Source: Caldimonas mangrovi
Lineage (GTDB): Bacteria > Pseudomonadota > Gammaproteobacteria > Burkholderiales > Burkholderiaceae_C
DNA length: 64,000 nucleotides
NCBI RefSeq assembly: GCF_023721835.1
Contig: NZ_JAMKFE010000003.1
Span: 186,001-250,000, forward strand
Reading direction: 5' to 3'
Translations under genes and position numbers: made by a program
The notes under the pieces: generated by a model
What the model saw: the letters and a program-made list of their open reading frames with translations, nothing else
Database searches by the model: none
What the model was told of the DNA's origin: nothing
Shown: positions 8,753 through 19,543 of the stretch, piece by piece
How the letters are laid out: each line of letters opens with the position of its first letter
Position numbering within the stretch: position 1 is the first letter of the stretch

Positions 8753-8885
8753 CTGGTGCCGCCCCCTTGGGGGGCTGAGACCGGACACGAGCGGTCCCTG
8801 CGGACCGCTCGTGCCTGGCGAAGGGCTGGACCGTCCTCGGTCCAGCGCGGCCTGCCGGGCCGCGCAGCGCGTAGGGGGTGGGTCA
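8753..8885. repeat. GC-rich intergenic hairpin array with dispersed-repeat ends
   Basis: Four perfect or near-perfect hairpins follow each other: 8761-8775 (C-run/G-run), 8786-8813 (12-bp stem, loop CTGC), 8825-8846 (9-bp stem) and 8845-8865 (8-bp stem). The right edge GCGTAGGGGGTGGGTCA supplies the stop codon of the piuC-like gene. A shorter relative with the same edges lies at 32382-32426. It looks like a dispersed structural repeat between two minus-strand genes. Confidence 0.65.
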
Positions 8886-9566
8886 AGTTGTTGCCCACAT
8901 GCGCAGCAGGTTGTGATACGTGCCGCTGAGCGCCACCGCCAGTTCGGATTCACCGTCACGCTGGCGCAGTTTCAGCAGGTTCATGTCGAGGTCGAACAGC
9001 AGCCGCCGCTGCTCGTCGCTGCGCACCATGCTCTCGACCCAGAAAAAGCTGGCGAGCCGCTCGCCGCGCGTGACCGGTGCCACGCCGTGCACGCTGGTGC
9101 CCGGGTAGATCACCATGTCACCGGCCGGCAGCTTGATGCGCTGGCTGCCGTAGGTGTCGTCGATCACCAGCTCGCCGCCATCGTATTCGCCGGGCTCCGA
9201 CAGGAACAGCGTGCAGCTGACGTCCGAGCGCACCCGCTCGCCGCTGGCACGCGAATGCAGCACGGCGCCGTCGACGTGCTTGCCGTAATGGTTGGTCGAA
9301 CCGCCGTAGCGGTTGAACAGCGGGTTGAAGATCTTCTTCGGCAGCGCGGCCGAAAAGAACAGCGCATGCCGGTTCAAGGCACCCAGCACCAAGGCCCGCA
9401 GCGAACGCGAGGCCTCGCCGTCCTGCGGCAGTTGCTGGTTGTTTTTGACGTTCAGCGCCTGCTGCCCGGCGGTGGAGCTGCCGTCGATCCAGGACGCCGC
9501 CTGCAGCGTGGTGCGGGCGGCGCGCAATTCTTCCGCCGTGAGGATGTTCTGAAGGTGCAGCAGCAT
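8883..9566 (-). CDS. piuC: PKHD-type Fe(II)/2-oxoglutarate hydroxylase (PiuC/YbiX family)
   Basis: 227 aa, matching the family length (about 226). The N terminus [18 protein letters not shown] and KNNQQLP are family hallmarks. HVDGAVLHS gives the HxD iron ligands, [10 protein letters not shown] the distal His, and ERLASFFW the Arg that binds 2-oxoglutarate. These hydroxylases are iron-regulated and usually sit beside a TonB-dependent siderophore receptor, exactly as here, and are thought to modify siderophores or related compounds. A terminator lies between the receptor gene and this one, so it may use its own promoter. The stop codon is formed by the edge of a dispersed repeat. Confidence 0.88.
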   Translation of the reverse strand: MLLHLQNILTAEELRAARTTLQAASWIDGSSTAGQQALNVKNNQQLPQDGEASRSLRALVLGALNRHALFFSAALPKKIFNPLFNRYGGSTNHYGKHVDGAVLHSRASGERVRSDVSCTLFLSEPGEYDGGELVIDDTYGSQRIKLPAGDMVIYPGTSVHGVAPVTRGERLASFFWVESMVRSDEQRRLLFDLDMNLLKLRQRDGESELAVALSGTYHNLLRMWATT

Positions 9567-9646
9567 GGCGTGGTGTCGACCTGGGGGGCAGTGTATCGGC
9601 GGCGGGCTGAAACGGCTGTGCGCCCCGTCAAGCCGCGGCAAAAGCG

Positions 9647-9685
9647 AAAAGGCCTGCCGGCCCCGGTGCACGGGAGCGGCAGGCC
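9647..9685 (-). terminator. Rho-independent terminator after the TonB receptor
   Basis: GGCCTGCCG (9651-9659) pairs with CGGCAGGCC (9677-9685). On the minus strand it is followed by TTTT and lies 21 bases past the receptor stop. Confidence 0.8.
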
Positions 9686-9706
9686 GTGGGACGCGAAGCC
9701 GCAGGC

Positions 9707-11977
9707 TCAGAACAAGGCTTTGAGCGTCAGCTGGTAGGTACGCGGTGCGCCCGGCGAGTAGAAGCCGCGGTACAGCGAGTCGGCGTACAGCTCGTCGGTG
9801 GCGTTGTTGACGTTGAACTTCAGCGACAGGTTCTCGTTGAAGGTGTACTCGGCCATCAGGTCCAGCGTGGTGAACGCGCTGGCGGTGACCGTGCGGTTGC
9901 CTTCCGGATTCTGTTCGCCGCGGTAGTTCACCCCGGCGCCCAGACGCAGCGCAGGGATGACGCGGTACGTCGTCCACACGCTGGCCATGTGCTTGGGCGT
10001 CAGGCCCGGGCGGTCGCCCTCGCGTTGTGCATTGTTGGGGTTGCCGTTCGCGTTGGTTGGCTGGACGTTGCTCTTGTCGATTTTTGCGTCGGGGACCCAG
10101 GTGTATGAGAAGAAGGCCTCCCACGCGGGCGTGATGCGGCCGGCGATGTCGAGGTCCAGCCCTGCGGCATGGCGCTTGCCGGACAGCAACTCCTGCTCTG
10201 CGGCACTGTCCGGGTCGGTGTTGCGCTCGTTGTACTTCTGCGAATAGAACACCGCGGCGCCGAGCGACAGGCGGTTGTCGAACAGGTCGAACTTGCTGCC
10301 GATCTCGAAGTTGCGGCTCTTCTCGGCCGGGGTGTTCGCGGTGCGGCTGTTGAACTGGTAGGTGTCGCCCGAGGTGTTGAACGAGGTGCCGTAGGACACG
10401 TGATACGACGACCAGTCGTTCGGCTGCCAGATCAGCCCGAGACGGTGGCTCCATAGCGCGTCGGTACGGCTGAAATTCGTCTCGGTGGCCGTGGGATCGG
10501 CCGTTTCACTGTTGTCGTAGCGCCCTTTGAAGTGGTCGTAGCGCAGGCCGGCCAGCAGCTTCAGTTGCGACGTCAGTTCAACGAGGTCCTGCCCGTAGAG
10601 GCTGATGGTCTTCGCGTCGAACTCGTTCATCGGGATGTTCCCGCGCGGGTCGTCGAAGGTGGCGCCGTCATGCGGCGTGCCCACGGTCGTCGTCGGCCGC
10701 GTTCCCGCGCCGGCGATGTTGTTGTTGCGCTTTGCGTCCTCGTGCATCCACTCGGCGCCGGCGATCAGGTTGTGCTTGACGCCGATCCAGTCGATGTCGT
10801 TCGTGTAGGTCGTGCCCAGGTAGGTCACGTCGGTCTCGCCGACCCGGCCCTTGGCGGTACGGGTCAGCACCTGGTCCGGGTTCTTGTAGTCGTCCAGCGT
10901 CAGCGTCGTGCCTTGCGGCGCCTGTCCGCGGATCACGCTGGCCCACAGATTGCGCTTGTAGCGGCCATGGCGCAGCGTCGTCTTGAGTTCACCGCCTTCG
11001 CCCATGCGCAAGATGTGGCTGAAGGTGCCGTAGGTGGCTTCGCCCTTGTTGTAGTCGCTGTCCAAGCCGTAGTAGTTCTTGGCCGGCAGGGTCTCCTTCA
11101 GCTTGCCGTTCTCGTCCAGCACCCAGGGGTGGTTGTAGAGCGGGCGGTTGTCGTATGCCATGTGGTACAGCCCGACCGAGAACTCGTGCCGGGTGCCGAT
11201 GCCGAAGCGGTAGGTCGGGGCAATGCCCTTCTTCGAGACACGTGCGCCCCACTTGTCGGCATCGTGGTACATCGCGTTGATGCGCAGCGCGGCATCGTCG
11301 CCCGTCTTCAGGTTGAAGTCGCCCGTCAGCCGGTATTCGTCGCCGGAACCGACGGTGGCCTCCACCTCGTGTTGCGTCATCAGGAACGGCTGCTTGGAGA
11401 CCTGGTTGACCACGCCGCCGGTGGAGCCGCGGCCGAACAGCATCGATGCCGAGCCTTTCAGTACCTCGATGCGGTCGTGGTTGAAGGTGTCACGCTCCTG
11501 CAAGGCCGGGTCACGGATGCCGTCGACATAGATGTCGCCCGCCTGGAACAGCGAGAAGCCGCGCAGTCGCACGTCTTCCTCGCCGGTTTCGCCCGCCTGG
11601 AAAGTCACGCCGGCGGTGGTGCGCAGCACCTCGCGGAAGTCGTCCAGGTTGCGGTCGTCCATCAGGCGCTCGGTCACTACCGTCACCGACTGTGGAATAT
11701 CGCGCAGCGCCTGGTCGCCCTTGCCGATCCCCGAGCGCTTGGCCCGATAGCTTTCCTTGGACTCGGTCTCCGGCGTGCCCCGCACGGTGATCACGGGCAG
11801 CGAACCGGCCTGCTTCGGCTCTTCGGCCACTGGCGTTTGCGCCAGTGCGACGCCGGCAAAGCCGAAGCCGGCTGCCAGCGCGCCGAGCGGCGCCAGCGCG
11901 GAAAGCGCCGCGCCGCGGGTGACGGATGAGGGGGCCGGCGCGACCTTGACGGGCGCCCGACGTTGCTTGCGAGCCAT
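9707..11977 (-). CDS. TonB-dependent siderophore receptor (Fiu/catecholate type)
   Basis: 756 aa outer membrane receptor. There is a long signal region (residues 1-46, ending in GVALAQ), a TonB box-like SLPVITVRG, then the plug domain with [19 protein letters not shown] and [21 protein letters not shown]. The beta barrel follows and the protein ends in Phe (TLKALF), as required for barrel insertion. The plug motifs match the Fiu/catecholate siderophore subgroup. It imports a ferric siderophore across the outer membrane with TonB-ExbBD energy. A Fur box lies 114 bases upstream and a terminator-like hairpin lies in between. PiuC-type hydroxylase follows, as in pseudomonad piuA-piuC loci. Confidence 0.92.
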   Translation of the reverse strand: MARKQRRAPVKVAPAPSSVTRGAALSALAPLGALAAGFGFAGVALAQTPVAEEPKQAGSLPVITVRGTPETESKESYRAKRSGIGKGDQALRDIPQSVTVVTERLMDDRNLDDFREVLRTTAGVTFQAGETGEEDVRLRGFSLFQAGDIYVDGIRDPALQERDTFNHDRIEVLKGSASMLFGRGSTGGVVNQVSKQPFLMTQHEVEATVGSGDEYRLTGDFNLKTGDDAALRINAMYHDADKWGARVSKKGIAPTYRFGIGTRHEFSVGLYHMAYDNRPLYNHPWVLDENGKLKETLPAKNYYGLDSDYNKGEATYGTFSHILRMGEGGELKTTLRHGRYKRNLWASVIRGQAPQGTTLTLDDYKNPDQVLTRTAKGRVGETDVTYLGTTYTNDIDWIGVKHNLIAGAEWMHEDAKRNNNIAGAGTRPTTTVGTPHDGATFDDPRGNIPMNEFDAKTISLYGQDLVELTSQLKLLAGLRYDHFKGRYDNSETADPTATETNFSRTDALWSHRLGLIWQPNDWSSYHVSYGTSFNTSGDTYQFNSRTANTPAEKSRNFEIGSKFDLFDNRLSLGAAVFYSQKYNERNTDPDSAAEQELLSGKRHAAGLDLDIAGRITPAWEAFFSYTWVPDAKIDKSNVQPTNANGNPNNAQREGDRPGLTPKHMASVWTTYRVIPALRLGAGVNYRGEQNPEGNRTVTASAFTTLDLMAEYTFNENLSLKFNVNNATDELYADSLYRGFYSPGAPRTYQLTLKALF

Positions 11978-12036
11978 GAACTACTCCTGGAGGCGTGTTG
12001 TGAGAAAACGAACACCGCAGGCCGTGGCTGGCAATG

Positions 12037-12059
12037 AAAAGCGCCCCCTCGGGGGCGCT
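12037..12059 (-). terminator. Terminator-like hairpin between Fur box and receptor gene
   Basis: AGCGCCCCC (12040-12048) pairs perfectly with GGGGGCGCT (12051-12059) around TC, followed on the minus strand by TTTT. It could end terC transcription, or act as a leader attenuator if the receptor promoter coincides with the Fur box upstream. Confidence 0.75.
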
Positions 12060-12090
12060 GAGCTGGCGAAAGACCGGATCAGTGACAGGC

Positions 12091-12109
12091 GGTAATGATA
12101 ACGATTCTT
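12091..12109. promoter_or_regulatory. Fur box
   Basis: GGTAATGATAACGATTCTT matches the 19-bp Fur consensus at 14 positions, with an intact AATGATAA core. It overlaps a TATCAT -10-like element on the minus strand. It lies upstream of the siderophore receptor gene, which explains iron repression. Confidence 0.75.
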
Positions 12110-12177
12110 GTTTGTGTTGTGCTGCCTCGAGGCTACCGTGCCGGCCGGGCATGGCATTTGCGCAACATGCCCGCGAC

Positions 12178-13143
12178 CTATTTGTCTTGCCGGACGGGCA
12201 GCCGGGGCGCGGTCTTGACACTCAGCACCATCGTTGCCGCGAGGATCGCGACCACCACGCCCAGCGACGCCAGCACCGGGATCTTGTAGACGTCGATCAG
12301 CAGCATCTTGGTGCCGATGAAGGCGAGGATGACCGCGAGACCGTAGCTCAGCAGATGGAACTTGCTCGCCATGGCCGCCAGCAGGAAGTACATCGCGCGC
12401 AAGCCCAGGATCGCGAAGATGTTGGAGGTCAGCACGATGAACGGGTCGGTCGTGATCGCGAAGATCGCCGGGATCGAGTCGACCGCGAAGATCACGTCGA
12501 TCACACCCACCAGCAGCACCACCAGCAGCAGCGGCGTCGCGAGACGCTTGCCGTCCTGCCAGGTGAAGAAGCGCTCGCCGTCGAAACCGTTCGAGACCGG
12601 CACGATGCGACGCAGCAGCCTCAACGCCGGGTTGCTCTCGAGATCGGGCTCCTGTCCCGAAGCCCACCACATCTTGATGCCGGTGACGAGCAGGAAGGCG
12701 CCGAACACGTACAGCAGCCAATGGAACTCGCTGATCAGCCAGCTGCCGAGCAGGATCATCACCGTGCGCAGCACGATGGCGCCGATGATGCCGATCATCA
12801 GCACCCGCTTCTGGAAGCCGGCCGGCACCCCGAAGTAGGTGAAGATCATCAGGAACACGAAGATGTTGTCGACCGCCAGCGACTTTTCGATCAGGTAGCC
12901 GGTCAGGAACTCCGTCGCCCGTGTGTTGGCGACCGCGTTGCCGTGGTCTTGCGCCACCGCCCACCAGAACAGCCCGTTGAACGCGAAGCTCAACGCGACC
13001 CAGACGAGCGACCAATTGAGCGCTTCTTTCACCGAAACCTCGTGCGTGCCCTGCTTGCGCAGCACGACGAAGTCGATGAACAGGGCGACGAGAACGGAAA
13101 CGACAAAAAAAGCCCACAGCCAGACAGGCGCAATGGTGTCCAT
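12178..13143 (-). CDS. TerC-family membrane protein (Alx type), likely Mn2+ exporter
   Basis: 321 aa with about nine membrane helices. The TerC signature is clear: KSLAVDNIFVFLMIF near residue 90 and FAVDSIPAIFAITTDPFIV near residue 240, each with the acidic residue in the helix. The length and arrangement match E. coli Alx. The start MDTIAPVWLW at 13143 has GGAGTC upstream. The gene is preceded by a yybP-ykoY manganese riboswitch, the standard control of alx/terC Mn2+ exporters, which supports a role in manganese export or metalation of exported proteins. It was named after tellurite resistance but that role is not implied. Confidence 0.92.
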   Translation of the reverse strand: MDTIAPVWLWAFFVVSVLVALFIDFVVLRKQGTHEVSVKEALNWSLVWVALSFAFNGLFWWAVAQDHGNAVANTRATEFLTGYLIEKSLAVDNIFVFLMIFTYFGVPAGFQKRVLMIGIIGAIVLRTVMILLGSWLISEFHWLLYVFGAFLLVTGIKMWWASGQEPDLESNPALRLLRRIVPVSNGFDGERFFTWQDGKRLATPLLLVVLLVGVIDVIFAVDSIPAIFAITTDPFIVLTSNIFAILGLRAMYFLLAAMASKFHLLSYGLAVILAFIGTKMLLIDVYKIPVLASLGVVVAILAATMVLSVKTAPRLPVRQDK

Positions 13144-13176
13144 GAAGACTCCGAGAAAAACGGGTTGGTTTTGCGC

Positions 13177-13315
13177 CGAAAGGTCTTGCGGGGGAAGCGG
13201 CGCCGGCGGTGAACTGCCGGCGTGCCTTTGCGGGACCCGGGCGCTCCAGCGGGTAGAGCGTCCGTACTGACGGGTGGCCGCCTCGGTGGGGAACCGAGTG
13301 CTACTCCCCTTTCGA
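13177..13315 (-). promoter_or_regulatory. yybP-ykoY manganese riboswitch
   Basis: The leader of terC contains the conserved pieces in order: AAAGGGGAGTAGC, a central CGTCAGTACG segment, a GC-rich helix (GCCGGCAGTTCACCGCCGGC) and GCAAGACCTTTCG. The flanks CGAAAGG and CCTTTCG close a perfect 7-bp P1 stem. This class senses Mn2+ and activates alx/mntP-type exporters. It ends 33 bases before the terC start codon. Confidence 0.88.
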
Positions 13316-13323
13316 CAGCGCGG

Positions 13324-13352
13324 ATTGTGCGGGCGAGGGCTAAACCAAGCAA
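13324..13352 (-). promoter_or_regulatory. Sigma-70-like promoter of the riboswitch-terC transcript
   Basis: On the minus strand TTGCTT (13352-13347) and CACAAT (13329-13324) are separated by exactly 17 bases. The expected start of transcription falls just before the riboswitch P1 stem. Confidence 0.55.
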
Positions 13353-13440
13353 GGTGCGGGGGCATTGGCCTGCGCTGGCCCGCCGGGCCGCACGCGATGC
13401 AGACTCTGGCGTTCACCGCTGCCGAATTGAGGTTGCCCCG

Positions 13441-13848
13441 ATGAAGAAAAAGGTTGCCGTGCTGCTGGACGACGCGGCGCACGCCCAGGACCGACTCGCC
13501 CCCCGCCTGCACCAGACGCACGACGTGCACTGGGTGCTGGTGGCTTGCGCACCGCGCATGACGCACCGGGCTTCCAAGTGGGTGTCGCACGGTGCACGCG
13601 AACACTGGCGCAGCAAGTGGGCCGCCAAGCTGTTCGCGCAGATGCAGCCGTGGCTCGACGAGCACGGGCTCGAGGCCGAACCCTGCCTGGCCAAGGGCCC
13701 CTTGCCGGAACTGATGCAGCAGCTCACGCCGGACGAGGTCATCGACGTGCGCCGGCCCAAGCTGGCCGGCGCCGAAGCGACGGGATTCAGGCTACCGTCG
13801 TTCCTGGTGGCCGGCGTGGGGCTGTGGTTCGCGATGGCCGAGGCCTGA
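13441..13848 (+). CDS. Conserved hypothetical protein, 135 aa
   Basis: I do not recognise the family. The protein starts KKKVAVLLDDAAHAQ, is rich in His, Arg and Trp in the middle (ASKWVSHGAREHWRSKWAAK), and ends in a short hydrophobic stretch (GFRLPSFLVAGVGLWFAMAEA). There is no signal peptide. The N-terminal strand followed by a helical region faintly resembles a nucleotide-binding or universal-stress-type alpha/beta fold, but no motif confirms it. It diverges from terC and is followed 46 bases later by a small membrane protein gene on the same strand. Confidence 0.7.
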   Translation: MKKKVAVLLDDAAHAQDRLAPRLHQTHDVHWVLVACAPRMTHRASKWVSHGAREHWRSKWAAKLFAQMQPWLDEHGLEAEPCLAKGPLPELMQQLTPDEVIDVRRPKLAGAEATGFRLPSFLVAGVGLWFAMAEA

Positions 13849-13894
13849 ACCGCGCCGGCTTGAACCGTCAGGGGCCGGTGATATCCTGCCGGCC

Positions 13895-14251
13895 ATGAAG
13901 ATTCTTGCGCGTTGGTTCCTGCTGGCGGCGGCCCTGTTGCTGGTGACGCAAATCTATCCCACCGTCCAGGTCAGCAGCTTCGGCTCGGCCTTGATCGCGG
14001 CGTTGGTGCTCGGGCTGCTGAACGCCGTCGTGCGGCCCATCCTGGTGGTGTTGACGCTGCCGGTCACGCTGGTCACGCTGGGGCTGTTCCTGTTCGTGAT
14101 CAACGCGTTGATGTTCTATTTCGCGGCCAACATCCTCGACGGGCTCTACGTGCCGGGTTTCACGGCCGCGCTGATCGGCTCGCTGCTCTACAGCCTGTGC
14201 GGTGTTGTCATCGAAGCCGCGCTCGACCGCCTGTTCGACCGGCAGCGGTAA
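13895..14251 (+). CDS. Phage_holin_4_2/YvlD-type small membrane protein
   Basis: 118 aa with four hydrophobic helices. The segment LVLGLLNAVVRPILVVLTLP followed by VTLVTLGLFLFVINALMFYF is the recognisable core of the PF04020 family (YvlD and relatives). Despite the family name these are chromosomal inner-membrane proteins with no demonstrated holin role, and there is no phage context here. It is convergent with the protease gene, whose stop is 12 bases away. Confidence 0.85.
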   Translation: MKILARWFLLAAALLLVTQIYPTVQVSSFGSALIAALVLGLLNAVVRPILVVLTLPVTLVTLGLFLFVINALMFYFAANILDGLYVPGFTAALIGSLLYSLCGVVIEAALDRLFDRQR

Positions 14252-14263
14252 GCCTGGCGCCGT

Positions 14264-15835
14264 TCAGCGCCGCATTTCCTCACGCACGCGCCGCTGCCAC
14301 TCCGCCTCCACCTGCTTCATCCGTGCGTCGATCACCGACGCCTCGATGAAGTCGGTCTGCCCCGGCGCCCGCGCCAGTTGCTGCGCGGCCCTCAGCCGGT
14401 CCAGCGCGCCTTGCAGGTCGCCGGTGACGTAGCGCGCCTCGGCCTGCGCTCGTACGGCCCGCAACGGTTGTCCCAGCCGATCCCAGGTCTGGCCCAGCAG
14501 CTCCCACGCCTGCACGTCGGCGCCGTGCATGGACACCCAGCTTTGCAGGTCTTCGGCCGTGCGTTGCAGGCGCGGGGCCGCGGCCGGCCCCTGCACCGCC
14601 AGGCTCACCTGCGCGGCCAGCAGCTCGCTGGCGCGCGAGCCGTCGCCGCGCCAGGGGGCCAGCGCCTCATCCGCGCGAGCGACGTCACCGCGCGCCAGCG
14701 CCGCTTCGATGCGCAGGAAGGCGATGCTGCGTTCGGCGCGGCTGTCGCCGCGGGCAAGTTGCTGGGCGCGGACCAGCGCGGCCTCCGCCGTCGGCCAGTC
14801 GCGCAGTAGCGTTGCCGCCTGCGCCTTGGTGGCTTCGGTCAGAACCTGCCCGGCGCGATGGCCCGCTGCGGCGTCGGACTGCCGCAGCCACTCGCGCAGC
14901 ATGTCGGGCCGGGTGTCCATGCGGATGCGCGCGCGCGCCTGCATCACCGCATGCTCCAGCACCGTGCGCGGCGGTGTGGCGGTGCGTGACTGGGCCCGTG
15001 CGCGCGCTTCGCCGATGCGCTCGCTCGTCAACGGGTGGGTGCGCAGGTAAGGGTAGGCGCCGCTGTCGTTCAGCCGCGAATTCTGCTGCAGCCGCTCGAA
15101 CATGCTGGCCATGCCGGCCGGCGAAAACCCGGCTTCATCGAGCACACCGAAGCCGATGCGGTCGGCCTCGCGCTCCATGTCGCGCGAGAAGTTCAGCTGC
15201 CCCTGCAACGCCACCGCCTGCCCCCCGGTCATCAGTGCGTTCGCCGCGTCCGGGCTGCGGCTGGCCGCGATCATGCCGATGATCAGCGACGCGATCGCCA
15301 GCATCGACTGCTGCTTGCCCTTCACGAGGCTGCGCGCAATGTGCCGTTGTGTCACGTGCGAGAGTTCGTGCGCCATCACCGAGGCGAACTCGTCGCGCGT
15401 GTTGGTCATCGCGATCAGCCCCAGGTGCACGCCGACAAAGCCGCCCGGCAGTGCGAAGGCATTGACCGTGCGGTCCTGCACCAGGAAGGCCTGCCACGCG
15501 AAGCGGTCTTCCAGCTCGGGCGACAGCTCGCCGCGGACGCGCGCGGCCGCGAGCAACGGCTGCCATACCGACTGCAGGTAGTCGCCCAACACTGCGTCGT
15601 CGAGGTAGAGCGGGTCGCGCCGGATCTCGGCCATGATGCGGTCGCCGAGCTGACGCTCGGCTGATACGCTGAAGTCGCCGGCGACGCTGTCGCCCAGCGC
15701 CGGCAGGTTGTTCTGCGCGTGCGCCAGCGGGCCCCAGCCCGGGGCCGCGGGGAACACCAGCGCAACGCACAGCGCCAGCGTGCGAAGCAAAGGCCGTGCG
15801 GCATGGCCGCGCGCGAAAAGGTGAGGTGTCTTCAA
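14264..15835 (-). CDS. BepA-like periplasmic M48 metalloprotease with TPR region
   Basis: About 523 aa. A signal peptide (LLRTLALCVALVFPAAP ... LAHAQ) leads into the peptidase, whose zinc site is HELSH in VMAHELSHVTQRH, with EREADRIG supplying the third ligand. The C-terminal half is Ala/Arg/Leu-rich and helical, consistent with the TPR domain of BepA (YfgC), which monitors LptD/BAM assembly in the outer membrane. The start is uncertain: TTG at 15835 places the signal peptide at the N terminus; a TTG at 15928 would add 31 unlikely residues. It diverges from moaC. Confidence 0.85.
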   Translation of the reverse strand: MKTPHLFARGHAARPLLRTLALCVALVFPAAPGWGPLAHAQNNLPALGDSVAGDFSVSAERQLGDRIMAEIRRDPLYLDDAVLGDYLQSVWQPLLAAARVRGELSPELEDRFAWQAFLVQDRTVNAFALPGGFVGVHLGLIAMTNTRDEFASVMAHELSHVTQRHIARSLVKGKQQSMLAIASLIIGMIAASRSPDAANALMTGGQAVALQGQLNFSRDMEREADRIGFGVLDEAGFSPAGMASMFERLQQNSRLNDSGAYPYLRTHPLTSERIGEARARAQSRTATPPRTVLEHAVMQARARIRMDTRPDMLREWLRQSDAAAGHRAGQVLTEATKAQAATLLRDWPTAEAALVRAQQLARGDSRAERSIAFLRIEAALARGDVARADEALAPWRGDGSRASELLAAQVSLAVQGPAAAPRLQRTAEDLQSWVSMHGADVQAWELLGQTWDRLGQPLRAVRAQAEARYVTGDLQGALDRLRAAQQLARAPGQTDFIEASVIDARMKQVEAEWQRRVREEMRR

Positions 15836-15962
15836 CAGCGTGTGATCCGTGGTGGCCTCGAGCGGGCCGCAGGCTCGATTGGAGCCGCCGCGCCGCAAGA
15901 CGTTCACTCCCCGCGGTTGCAGTTGCAACAGACGGGTAGCCGCTCGCTATGATGCCAAAGCC

Positions 15963-18354
<2,392 letters not shown>

Positions 18355-18401
18355 TGGAAAGATTTACTGCGCGAACTGCTTTTGGGCGGCAGCTCTGCGC
18401 G

Positions 18402-18830
18402 TCAGTTCCGGCAATCGGACGGAACGAATCGATGATCGGTCGGGGAACTGCAGCGCCACTCCACCGGCAAGTTCGCTGCGGCAATGCTCGGAGAGAGCCG
18501 AACCACCGCGTTCTGGGCGCTGGCGGTCATGGTTACCGTGATGACGCCGTCGCCGTCGACGCCGCAATTCATCGAGGCGACGTTGCCCGACGGTGCAGCG
18601 ACAGGTGTAACGCCGTCGCAAGAGGCACCATCCACGGCGCCCCCGCTGTTCGAGACGTTTTCGGTGACGGTCGCCTTGGCCGCTGCAGCCAGGGCCAAAC
18701 CTTCTGTCACTCTGGCGCGGATTGTGTAGTCCTGGTAGGCGGGAACTGCGATTGCGGCGAGGATGCCGATGATGGCGACCACGATCATCAGTTCGATGAG
18801 CGTAAAACCTTGGTGCCGAGTTGCGGTCAT
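18402..18830 (-). CDS. Type IV pilin (second of tandem pair)
   Basis: 142 aa. The prepilin leader is MTATRHQG, cleaved before [18 protein letters not shown], with Glu at mature position 5, followed by [16 protein letters not shown], the usual type IVa helix. Cysteines near the C terminus (WRCSSP ... PSDCRN) can form the D-region disulfide. It is assembled into or onto a type IV pilus after PilD cleavage. A GAGG ribosome site is 8 bases from the ATG. A strong terminator separates it from the first pilin gene, so it probably depends on read-through. The oligosaccharyltransferase gene follows within 50 bases. Confidence 0.93.
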   Translation of the reverse strand: MTATRHQGFTLIELMIVVAIIGILAAIAVPAYQDYTIRARVTEGLALAAAAKATVTENVSNSGGAVDGASCDGVTPVAAPSGNVASMNCGVDGDGVITVTMTASAQNAVVRLSPSIAAANLPVEWRCSSPTDHRFVPSDCRN

Positions 18831-18843
18831 GTGAAACCTCGCT

Positions 18844-18876
18844 AAAAAAAAGCGGCGCATTGATCAATGCGCCGCT
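18844..18876 (-). terminator. Terminator between the two pilin genes
   Basis: AGCGGCGCATTGA/TCAATGCGCCGCT (18851-18876) is a perfect palindrome, followed on the minus strand by eight T residues. It lies after the first pilin and immediately before the second pilin's ribosome site. Confidence 0.88.
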
Positions 18877-18938
18877 TCTTCTACTTCGCATCAGCAGCAC
18901 TATGTTGCTGCCGGCGCTCTAGCTACATACGATGCCAA

Positions 18939-19379
18939 TCAACGGCACTCGGCAGGCACGTGGCGCGTTTCACCCGCAGTGATGGAGCAGTCCCACGTGA
19001 TGGCGCCACCGGCGGCACCTGGGGCGGCGGGCGTCAGCGTCAGCGTGACGTTGCCTGCAGCCGCCGTGGTGACAACCGTGACCATGCCGGAGGCGGCGTC
19101 GCAGGCGGTGGATGCAACGTTCGTCGTGGCGACCGTCGGCGCAACACCGACGCAAGCGTCGGCCGGCATCACACCACCGTTGTTCGAAATGTTCTCACCC
19201 ACGGTGGCCTTGGCCGCCGAAGCGAGGCCGAGCGCTTCGGACACGCGAGCGCGGATGGTGTAGTCCTGATAAGCCGGCAGCGCCACGGCGGCCAGAATAC
19301 CGATGATCGCCACGACAATCATCAGTTCGATCAGCGTGAAGCCTTGTTGCACGCGCTTGATGCCTTGAATTTGCTTCAT
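18939..19379 (-). CDS. pilA: Type IV pilin PilA-like (first of tandem pair)
   Basis: 146 aa. The leader [13 protein letters not shown] precedes [20 protein letters not shown] with Glu5, then [20 protein letters not shown]. Three cysteines are in the C-terminal half, two of which (WDCSI, PAECR) likely form the D-region loop. An AAGGAG site is correctly spaced before the ATG at 19379. A sigma-54 promoter lies just upstream, as is usual for PilR-controlled major pilins. This gene is closest to the promoter and before the terminator, so it is likely the major pilin. It shares the N-terminal half with the second pilin but the rest has diverged. Confidence 0.93.
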   Translation of the reverse strand: MKQIQGIKRVQQGFTLIELMIVVAIIGILAAVALPAYQDYTIRARVSEALGLASAAKATVGENISNNGGVMPADACVGVAPTVATTNVASTACDAASGMVTVVTTAAAGNVTLTLTPAAPGAAGGAITWDCSITAGETRHVPAECR

Positions 19380-19420
19380 AGAGAGACTCCTTCGGGGTTT
19401 GAGGAAAGCGGGGTTTGTTA

Positions 19421-19436
19421 TGCAGGCCGTGTGCCA
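19421..19436 (-). promoter_or_regulatory. Sigma-54 promoter of the pilin genes
   Basis: On the minus strand TGGCACACGGCCTGCA matches TGGCACGN4TTGCA at all but two positions, with invariant GG and GC at the right spacing. It lies 42 bases upstream of the pilA ATG. PilR/RpoN control is the expected mode. Confidence 0.75.
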
Positions 19437-19543
19437 GGGGCTTCGGGCCGGTGCGGCGTGATCTACTGCACGAATGTGTCGAGGGGGGTCGACAGCTTTG
19501 AGACCGGGCGTGTCAATCGCAGTGCCCGAGGTGACAGGAATGG

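Noticed and set aside
13895-14251. Holin name suggesting a prophage remnant
   Set aside because: The family name is historical; no other phage gene lies nearby and the protein is a chromosomal YvlD-type membrane protein.
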